Source of the DNA: Algoriphagus sp. NG3
Lineage (GTDB): Bacteria > Bacteroidota > Bacteroidia > Cytophagales > Cyclobacteriaceae
Direction: 5' to 3'
Assembly (NCBI RefSeq): GCF_034119865.1
Contig: NZ_CP139421.1
Span: forward strand, 5,372,501 to 5,436,500
Length of the DNA stretch: 64,000 nt
Part shown: piece by piece, positions 10,601 to 20,200 of the stretch
How positions within the stretch are numbered: the stretch's first letter is position 1
Layout: each line of letters opens with the position of its first letter
The notes under the pieces: model-generated
Databases searched by the model: none
What the model was told of the DNA's origin: nothing
Seen by the model: only the letters and a program-made list of their open reading frames with translations
Position numbers and translations under genes: made by a program

Positions 10601-10944
10601 AATCCGGTATTTGTCACATCTAGATTTCCTGTGAAAGTCAAGTTTCCACCGGTATTCACTATTAGAGAGTCCATAAAACCTCCCCCAATAGAACTGCTGC
10701 CAGTAAAAGTAATGGGATGATTGATGATGATTTTTACTGGACAGGCGTTGCCTTGGTTGAGCGTTCTTGGTGGGGGAGGACCTCCATTTTGGTTTGGGCA
10801 TCCTGTAGGATTAGTTCTTGACCAAGCAGCAGCATCATTCCAATTGGTACTATTGCCGGTTGTGGTATATACTTGGCCAAGGCAATCTACTCCAAGGAAT
10901 TGGATACAGATAATTAAAAAAATCAAAAAATGCTGATTTTTCAT
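7693..10944 (-). CDS. Secreted glycine-rich protein with T9SS sorting domain (paralog 2)
   Basis: 1083 residues. The signal peptide ends near VDCLGQ. Residues about 60-330 are a solenoid-like region of repeating GNLxxTG, GGGILNVNGNF and GNLDMNGSAIL units. Two glycine-rich modules follow, each opened by a beta-rich segment (VPAGVTQITIEMVGGGG and APEGLEEFSVTSIGGGG), so this paralog has two Gly modules where paralog 1 has one. The tail again has RILPVEYLYFKA, TAKEWENSHFEIER and a T9SS type A domain (FPNPTSGD ... HKVILRR). Its C-terminal 180 residues are closer to the giant paralog 3 than to paralog 1. Predicted extracellular; no enzymatic motif. The long proline-rich frames on the opposite strand are reflections of the Gly codons. 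Confidence 0.85.
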   Translation of the reverse strand: MKNQHFLIFLIICIQFLGVDCLGQVYTTTGNSTNWNDAAAWSRTNPTGCPNQNGGPPPPRTLNQGNACPVKIIINHPITFTGSSSIGGGFMDSLIVNTGGNLTFTGNLDVTNTGFQPSVGAFSFTVRGGGILNVNGNFTNQNGTSIRVQSAGQFNVAGNYNTTGTSSSLTVDPTSSLSVGGATTINSNHSLSVTGNFTTNTLSTGGGGTILFNGASTISVTNTLSHINGSITMSATSNLFVGGNLDMNGSAILNLSGDTDIKVLGNLNLLNGIINNSGNGDIRIDGNISMSGGGTYNGSNNSYIQANGNHVISANNPVNLSGDAKFVVLGDQTGGFWGGPSSSGNSCYRSNNRPNSLCLPCNTTYSSNSSFFVPAGVTQITIEMVGGGGRGGNRTSNGRAGGGGGGAYSRINVAVTPGETLGVFVGSGGNQTTANGGISYVTRNPALPIETGSILFAGGGNAGADGGAGGAGGTRDNRTTSFAGGNGANASNSGTLGSGGGGSAGGSNAAGNNGGIVTAGANPQGIGGPGGDGTNGDSNGSSPLSGFGGGGGGARRNNTLSTGRIGGNGASGHVIISYTCPANTPCSRFLDFGTSDGFTIIEYVCSGVWNAPEGLEEFSVTSIGGGGGGGFGSSAGGGGGGAIVTQTFSNINQQPANPPSRPIPTTYGFPENTNFTVTVGNGGNGATNSTRSTNGNASGISGNFQNYANTTVNISSVATGGGGGGSSNNFSFRNGSPGGSGGGAARQGTSNGNAGTAGNPGATNVGGNSNSSVITSQGGGGGGAGSAGSNGDNTPLLGVSIGGNGGNGSISGVPGLTANFAAGGGGTATGGFTTNIAGSGGSGGGGNGNNSGLGLAGGINTGSGGGAGSTGGGNGGSGRVFIYYQNFRILPVEYLYFKAVYNSSLRSGDLAWATAKEWENSHFEIERSVNDVKLWKTIGQVTGAGYSEIPTEYTYQDIKLPLAGGNIFYRLKQFAFDGDSTYSETRAIQVAPIDGYFYWRVFPNPTSGDPFKLELIDPGAYKDESITVRIISGSGKFGIITSSTASTLSTQISEWLRGKAAGVYTLEISWGIKKEYHKVILRR

Positions 10945-11292
10945 CTGAAGGTATTTTACAACATGGTGGTGACTTCTGCTGAGTATTGTATTTTGACAGA
11001 AGGGTAATGCATTATTAGCTAATCAATTATAATGCAATAACATACGATGCTCCTTGCTAATTCAGATTGATAGTATGCGTAAAATAGGAAGGTGATTTTG
11101 AAAATGGATGTAAGGTTTTTTATTGTAAAAAATCAATTGCATAATTCTACTTTCTAAACAAAAATAATTAGCTATAAAAAGAAAGTAACAATTTCTACAA
11201 TCAGATCTGTCGGAAACTTTATAAACGAATTTCTGTTTTTTTGATAGTTATGCATTGTCGAAATTGTTATGATCTGGATTCAGGATGTTATC
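10945..11292. other. 348-base spacer between paralogs 2 and 3 with an inverted repeat
   Basis: AT-rich with no credible gene. TGCATTAT (11008-11015) and ATAATGCA (11029-11036) form a perfect 8-bp inverted repeat around 13 bases; on the minus strand this sits about 60-90 bases upstream of the paralog 2 start codon, so it could be an operator or an mRNA leader hairpin. No TAnnTTTG element was found here on the minus strand. Confidence 0.35.
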
Positions 11293-14200
11293 CTATCTCC
11301 TCAATATTACTTTATGGTATTCTTTAAAAGTGCCCCAATTGATTTCCAGTGTGTAAATTCCTGCCGATTTTGTTGCCAGGGTGTTGGAAAGTTCAACACT
11401 AAGTTGATATGCAGACTTACCTTCGATTACTTCAAATTCTCCTGTCGCTGAGATAAGTCTGACAGTAATCCTTTCCTCGTTATAAGCTCCCGCATCCAAC
11501 ATTTCTAGGTTGATAGGGTTTCCTGTTGTTGGGTTTGGAAAGACTATCCAATATGAATAGCCGGGGAGTGGTTCAACTTTGATAGATCTGGTTTCACTAT
11601 AGGTAAAGTCTCCATCAAAGTCAAACTGCTTCAAACGATAGAAAATATTTCCACCGGCTGTTGGCAACTTCCTATCGGAGTAGTTGTAAGCCACTTCCGC
11701 TTCAGAATAGCCAGATCCGGCTACCTCATCGATTTTCACCCATTCCTTAATATCATTCACCGCTCTTTCTATTTCAAACCGATCATTTTCCCATTCTTTT
11801 GCGGTAGCCCAAGTCAATGTTCCTGAACGCTGATTAGTATTATACCTCGCTCGGAAATACAAGTATTCAACAGGTAGGATGCGGAAATTAGGATAGCGGA
11901 TATAGACCACCCCTTGGAATCCATTGCTTCCTCCAGTTCTTCCTGCACCTCCACCTGATCCAAAGGTGGTAGCAGGTAAGCCCACACCGGTATTATTTCC
12001 TCTACCACCTGCGTAAAATGTTGATCCTCCCACAGTGTATTGACTTCCACCCATGCCTGGTTCATTGACAGTAGCTCCAGAGGACGTGCCACCACCACCG
12101 GCGCCATAGTGAATTTCTTCTCCTGAAATAGTTCTGAATTCACCATTTCCTCCTGAACCGGCAGTCATAACTTGACCTCCGGCAGAATAGGTTCCCCCTT
12201 CTCCTACAACGGTAGTTCCTCCACCTCCAGCACCTGCTGTTCCGAAAGATTCAGCAATTGCATTTCCTCCATTATTTCCATTGGTTCCCGTGCCACCATT
12301 AGACTGATCAGAACCATAAGCTGCACCACCACCACCGGAGGCACCAGGCTCTCCTTGTCTAATTAATGAAGTCGAACTTGAGGATCCTCCGCCTCCGCCT
12401 CCTGATGCTGAGATATCCGAAAAGGTGTTACCCCCTTCGAAGTTAAAAGTAGATCCGGTAAAGAAGGAGTCCCCTCCATTTTCGCCTTGTTCTGAACTGG
12501 TAGTGGCTCCTAATCCAATCCCCCCAGGTGTCAATTCAAAGGCAGCGCCTTGCAAACCAGGAAGCCCGTTCATTGTTATTCCGATAAACTGCTGATAGAC
12601 TACAGCGCCACCACCACCGCCACCTGCAGACTCACCAAAGCCACCGCCACCGCCTCCACCGACTACGAGCACTTCAAATTCGTCTAATCCATCAGGTGCT
12701 GCCCAAGTCCATGAAGAACAATCGCCCGTTACTCGGATTACAGTGTATCCTTCGGAATCGGTGTATTGGAATACATCTCCTGTACCACTACAAGGAGGAG
12801 GAGTGGTACAGTCGTAGGTAATGACAAACCTACCATTTGGACCTGTGGTGCTGACTATAGACTGAGTTAGCCGATCAGCCACCGGTTCTGTGTCTGGTAC
12901 TTGCGTTGCAAAAATATCAGATCCATCAAACACTAAGAAGATCTGTTGCCCAGCACTAACAGGAATAGTTGCTGTATTTGTACCTCCATCACCAAATACC
13001 TGAATAGTCACTTCACTAACACCTGCTCCAACTGAATAGCTTGCATCTCCACCCGCTTCCAAGTATTCCGTGCTACAATTGATTCCGTATGGTGCAGTAT
13101 TGTTACTCGGTACAGAGAATGGACATAGATCTGTAATTCCTTGGATGGAATTAATGGTAAGGATAGTAGTCCCTTCATTCGAATAGGGGAGAGACTGGAA
13201 TGTAAACTGACCTAATGTGGTAACAGTTATAGAAATTGTTTGATCTGTAATCGCATTAGCACCACTTGTGCTGTAAATAATCTGATAGTCTCCCGGAGTG
13301 AGTTCAGGGCTATAGACGGTAAATGAGGAGACATAAGGAGGAGAAGATCCAACCGCTGGGTTGTCAACTTCGATACTTGTAATAGGGTAGGTTGGGTCGT
13401 CCACAGTGATGGTGCCTGTGGCGCTTACCGATCCGCAACCACCTGTTACAAGAATAGTATAGTTAAAGCTCCCCGCCTCAGTTGGAGTACCTGAGATCGT
13501 GATGTCCCCTGTCGCGGAATTGAAAGCTGCACTTATACCGAGGGGTAATCCATTAGCTCCTGGAATTCCTTCATTTGCGATTCCAGTGGCTCCTGTAGAG
13601 GTATGAATAATGGTAACCGGTTGTGGGACATTTAAACAAAGTATAGGATCCGAATTTGCAGGATCTACATCTATTTCAGGGAGTATGGTTATTTCAACTG
13701 GATTAGTAGGCACTGACTCACAAGTGACTCCATTGAATGCTGAAACAGTTGTTCTTCTATACTGAGTGTTAACCGTCAATCCTGCAGGAGGATCGTAGGT
13801 CGGCAGGTTTGCACCGCTGATTTCTGACCAATCGGTAAACGGACTCACAGCAATTTCCCAGATGTAATAGACTGTTCCTGCTCCGGTGCCATCGGCTGTA
13901 CTAGTGAATGGAGCAGGATTTCCACCAGAACAAATCTCTTGGTCTGAAGTAATTGTGCCCGCCGTAGGTTCTGGATTGACGTTTACCTGAACCTGTGATG
14001 TTGGTGCTGATTCACAGGCCACACCATTTAATGTAGAAATAGTCACCCGTCTGAATCTGGTAGTCTCAGACAAACCTACCGGTGCATCATAGTTTGCCCC
14101 AACAGCACCGGCGACTGTAGACCAAGAAGTAAAATCTTCTACGGCACTTTCCCAACGATAAGTGATGGTTCCGTCTCCATTTCCGGCTGCGGTACTAGTA

Positions 14201-17200
14201 AAAGGAGCTGGATCTCTACCCATACAAACTGCTTGATCCGCTGCGATAGATCCTGGAGTTGGCACATTTTGAACGGTAACTGTAACCGGTGCTGTGGGTG
14301 GAGATTCGCAGGTTAATCCACCAAGTGTTGCAAGCGTAATTCTTCTATATTGGGTTGTTGACGATAGTACAGGAGGGCTATAAGTCGCTGCGGTTTGACC
14401 GGGGATAACAGTCCAATTTGGTGTAGTCACGTTGGTATTGGATTCCCAAAGGTAGGAAATGGTTGATCCCGATTGGCCTGTTCCATTTTGGGTGCTGCTC
14501 AAAGCGACAGGATTCTGTCCCGCACAAACAGTTTGGTCTGCGCCAATAACTCCGGCATTAGGAGTGCTACGGACTGTTATGGTTCCGGTGGCGGTGGCAG
14601 GCACACATGTTCCGACAGTCGTAATAGTATAATTAAATGTGCCGGCTGCAGTTGGAGAACCGATAAACTGCAAACTTACCCCATTCCAGACAGAAGTAAC
14701 TCCCGGAGGTAAGCCTGTAACTTCCGGTCCAAAGATTCCGCTACCTGCTGAATAAGTAATATCAGTTATTGGTGAATCCTGACAAACTGTTTGGTTGTCA
14801 GTTCCTACTCCAGAAGTTAAAACTATAAAGGGTTTCAAAGTGCCAAATGAAATGTCATCCAGTGCGAAATCATTACCACCAGCTGCTGGTTCAAGATTGA
14901 CAATCCGAATTGTAATCGGACCACTAACACTTCCAGAATTCCATACTGGGTCACTATAGAATCTTTGCCACCCATTATTAGAATTATTATTTACCCCGGC
15001 AGCTAAGTTCGCTACAGTTCCTACCTGAACTCCATTGACTTCAAATCTTAGTCTTGCAAAAGGAGCAACTGCATTCAAACTCATTGCTGACGCAGTAAAA
15101 TAGTATTCAGTATTAGGTTCTACAGTAACTGTTTGCTGCCAAATTGTAGTGTTGTTGCTTCCAGGGAAGCCATTTAGGATCATCATGTTTCTAGGTCCAA
15201 CTGAATTGTTGGTAAGGTCTTGCGTTCCCCAGAAATTTGGATGGTAATTATTGGCATTGGTTCCTACTCCATACCTTCCTTCCGGAATCAATTCATCATT
15301 GACTGAAGGATTGTCAACTTGATAAGAGTAGCCAGTAGTAAAAGTTAGATTATTAGGGTCAAAATTTGTAAACGAACCATCTGTAACCAACTCCTGTGCT
15401 ACACCAATAGATTCTGTCGTTGTACAGCCATTAGGTGCTGTTGCAGTTACTGCATAGTTTCCAGAGAGATCTACCAGAATGCTTTGTGTTGTTTGTCCCG
15501 TATTCCACAGCCATGTCGTCCCTGCCACATTTGAGTTGGCTACCAATTGGACTTGGCCACCTACCACGCAGTAGTCTGGTACAATAGCCACAATAGGCGC
15601 TGGATTTACAGTGATGGTGAATGTTCTCGGGGTTCCGGCACAGCCATTTGCCATTGGCGTAACTGTTATTGTGGCAGTTGCTGCAGTTGCCCCGTTATTG
15701 ATTGCAGAAAAAGAAGGAATATTTCCTGTTCCGGAAGCTGCTAAGCCGATGGAAGGGTTGGAGTTGGTCCATTGGTAAATTGTTGTAAAACCAGAGACTC
15801 CAGTTCCACTGAAATTACGTCCTGGAACTGTTGATCCATTACAAACTGGTGATGGTGAAGTTATGCTATTTACCGTTGGTCTTGGTTTAACTCTAATCAC
15901 AATAGTGAATGGTGTACCAGAAGCGCAACTACCAGTTATAGGCGTTACGGTGTAGGTGACCTGTTGGATAGAAGATGTTGTATTGGTTAACGTTTGGGAA
16001 ATAGATGTTTGAGGTGAAATCTGTCCACTTTCACCGCCAATGTTTGTATTGTTTGTTACCCCCCATGTATAAGTTGTCCCAGCTGGTACTCTACCATTAA
16101 CTCCATTTTGTGGTGTGAAATTGAAAGTTTCCCCGCTACATATTGTGATATCAATTGGTGAACCGGTAATATTTGGCGTAGGATTAACTCTAACTGTTAC
16201 ATTTTGAGTAGAACTACATCCGTTTGCAGTGATGGTGTATGCATATCCTACCTCTATTGGATTGGCAGTGGTATTGACCAGAGTCTCATTGATATTCCCC
16301 GAACCACTTCCTGCGGCATTGCTGATACCTGCCACAGCAGCTCTTGTCCATGAGAAAGAAGCTCCTGAAGTAACACTTGTTGGGAAATAAACAAATGCAG
16401 AATTACTACAAACTGCTGCCGGAGTCAGCGTACTGCTTAGGGTTGGGGTTGGATTAACGCTTACAGTTACATTCTGGGTATTGGTGCAACCATTTGCAGT
16501 GAGCGAGTAGACATAAACCACATCAATTGGAGCAGCGGTGGTGTTCACCAGTGTTTCGTTTGGGTTTGAAGCCTGAGGAGTAGTGATGGCTGTATTGCTG
16601 ATTCCGGATAGTGCAGGCCTTGTCCAAGTTATTGATGTTCCGCTTATTGCAGTTGTGGGCGCATAAGTGAACGTTGAACCTGAACAAATTGCAGGAGGAG
16701 TTAGTGTGCTATTGAGAACCGGATTTGGTTTGACAGTCACCCTTACATTTTGGGTGTTAGTACAGCCGTGGTCATTGATAGTGAATATATAAGTGACATC
16801 AATAGCATTTGGAGTTGTATTGACCAGAGCTTCATTTGGACTGGAGCTTTGAGGTGAGCTCATTGCGGCATTGCTGATACCAGTTACTGCAGCCCGTGTC
16901 CAAGTGAAGGTAGCAGTAGGACTCGCACTTGTAGGTGTGTATGTAAAAGTAGCTCCGCTACAGATAGCCGTAGGTGCCAATGTACTACTGAGTATTGGTC
17001 TGGGATTTACCGTTACGGTTAAATTTTGGGTACTGGAGCACCCGTTTGCGGAGATGGTAAAGGCATAGACTACATCAATTGGATCATTTGTCGTATTGAT
17101 CAAGGTCTCATTTGGATTGGAGCTTTGGGGATTGGTAATAGCCGGGTTACTTATGCCAGTCACTGCGGCCCTGGTCCAGGTAAATATCGCTCCGCTGACA

Positions 17201-20200
17201 TCACTAGTAGGAGTATAAGAGAATGTAGAATTCCCACATATAGTTGACGTAGTCAGATCACTGCTGAGTGTTGGTGTAGGGTTTACCCGCACTGCCACTT
17301 GTTGTGTGTTAGTACAGCCATTAGCAGAAATCTCATATGTGTAAATGACATCAATTGGATTGCTGGTAGTATTGATTAGCGTTTCATTTATGTTTCCTGA
17401 ACCATTTCCTGCTGAATTGCTGATTCCCGTTAAGACTGCTCTTGTCCAAGTGAATGTCGCTCCTGTGACCGCACTGGTAGGAGTATAGATAAATAAAGTA
17501 TTGCTGCAGATCTGGGGAGGACTTAAGGTACTGCTCAGACTTGGTGTGGGATTGACCATGACGGTCACTGTAAAATCTGGCCCGGTACAGGTGCCTGATA
17601 TCGGGGAAACGTTGTAAGTGGCCGTTTGGATTGAGTTGCTTGGGTTTACCAATGTGCCAACTATTTCGGTCCCGCTTCCTGCGGCTCCACCGGTTATCCC
17701 TCCCGTGACTACTGGAACGGCCCATTGATAGGTTGTGCCGGCCGGAATAGTGCCGTCAGTTCCGTCCTGTGGAGTAACATTAAATGAACCGCCTGTACAT
17801 ATAGAACGGGAAATTGCATTTATCTCAGCTTGAGGGTTTACATTGATGGTACCAGTAGCTACCTCGGTTCCACAGGCACCAATTAACGGAATAGCGTAAT
17901 TGAATGGGCTACCCACTGCAGAGGTAGGAGTACCTGAAATAGTAATTACTCCGGCACTCCAGCTGGCACTTATTCCCGGTGGTAATCCATTGACGCCGGC
18001 TACTCCATCACTGTTAATTCCAGTTGTTCCAGTGGCTGTATGTGTAATAACTGGATCAAGAGGCGTGTAGACACAAAGGGTTTGGTCGGATGCAGTTGAG
18101 GAAGATCCAGTGATAGCAAATGGTCCGGCCACGGCTGAGGTTAAAGTTCCACAATCGCTAGATGCCAAAGCATAATAGTAAACTGGACCAAATTCAGTGT
18201 TCGCTGGAGTAAATGACGGGCTATCGGTACCCAGAATCTCAGTTCCTCCTGTAGTTGTAGCAGTAGTATTGCTGTACCATTTATACGCAAGGTTGGCTCC
18301 AAGAGCTTCAAAAAACAGCGGTGTAAAGTTGTTCCCCGGACAAATCGTTTGCGCTGTGGCATTGATAGGTGTTTCTATTGTGATAACAGTCGGTGTCACA
18401 AGATACCTTCCTGTCGGGGCTGAAACTACCGTGTTACATGGGCCAATCACTTCTACGTAGTAATAGCTTTCCCCTTCAATATCCGAAGGAGGTGTAAAAG
18501 TCGCCGAAGCTGCTCCCGGAACTGCTGTTCCTCCTGAATTACTTGAAGTGGCATTGCTGTACCATTGGTAGGTTATGCCGGCAGCGCCGCTTGCGACAAC
18601 AGAAATGGAAGGGAAAGTGTCACCAAAACATACTTCTGGAGAACTGTCGCTAGGTTGGGCATTAATGCTCACCTCTCCGTTTACGGTAACAGTGACAGTA
18701 AAAGGATTGCCTACACAGGTTCCTGAAATTGGTGTGACTGTATAGGTCACATCCTGGGGGGTAGTGCTGGTATTGGTGAGCGTTTGGGAAATGGTGGACT
18801 GCGGAGTATTTTGATCGGATGCTCCAGTGATATTGGGATTGTCTGCAACTGTCCAGATATAGGTCGTTCCGGTAGGTACAACTCCGTCTGTACCATGTAG
18901 GGGATTTACTATAAATGTATCCTCGCTACATACCGAGGTGGCAATTGGCGAAATATCCGGAGTAGGATGGACAGTGACGGTTACAATCTGAGCATTGGTA
19001 CATCCATTTGCCGTGATGGCATAGGTGTATATCACCTCGATTGGATCCTGGGTTGTATTGACCAAAACCTCACTAGGGTTGCTAGTTTGAGGTGTGTTTA
19101 CTGCGGCATTGCTAATGCCGGAAACCGCCGCGCGGGTCCAGGTAAAAACTGCGGAACTTGTTGCGCTACTTGGGATATAGGTAAAGGACTCGTCCCCACA
19201 TACCGCTGCAGGAGTTAAGGCACTGTCAAGGGTCGGGGTAGGATTGACAGTGACTGTTACATCCTGGGTGTAGCTGCATCCATTTGCTGAGATAATATAA
19301 GTGTAAACTACATCAATTGGATTAGCAGTGGTGTTGATCAGTATTTCATCAGGATTGGTGGATTGGGGGGCGGTGACTACGGCATTGCTGATTCCTGTTA
19401 CAGCCGCCCTGGTCCATGAAAAATTAGCTCCACTGACTGCACTTGTAGGATTATAAGAGAAAGGAGAATCGCTACAAATGGCCGGAGGAGTCAATGAACT
19501 GCTGAGCGTAGGCGTGGGGGTAACAGATACTACTACATTCTGGGTATTTGTACAGCCGTTTGCGGAAATGGTGAAGGCGTAAATTACATCAATTGGATTA
19601 GAGGTGGTGTTTACCAAAACTTCGTTCGGATTGGTCGGTTGCGCTGTTGTTACCGGTGCGTTACTTATTCCATTCACAGTAGCCCTTGTCCAGGTAAAGA
19701 TTGCCCCCAGAGTGAGACTAGTGGGAGTATAGGTAAATGCCGTATTGCTGCAAATCGCGTCCGGGGTAAGGGTACTATTTAATTCAGGTGTTGGGTTCAC
19801 TCTCACCACCACATCTTGTGTATTGGTACATCCATTGGCAGTACTAGTATAAGCATAGACAACATTTATAGGTTCGGCAGTTGTATTGACCAAGATCTCA
19901 TTCGGATTTGATGTCTGAGGAGAGGTGATGCCCGCATTGCTTATTCCAGCCACAGCAGCCCTTGTCCAAGTAAATGAAGCTCCACTGCTTGAGCTGGTAG
20001 GGCTATAGGTAAATACTCCATTGCTACAGACAGCAGGTGGGGTAAGTGAACTGCTAAGAATTGGGGTAGGATTGACAGTTACAGTTATATTTTGGGTGTT
20101 GGAGCATCCATTCGCAGTCAAGGTGTACACATAGACTACGTCAATTGGATTCGGAGTGGTGTTAATCAAGATTTCAGTTACATTTGATCCAGATCCGCTT

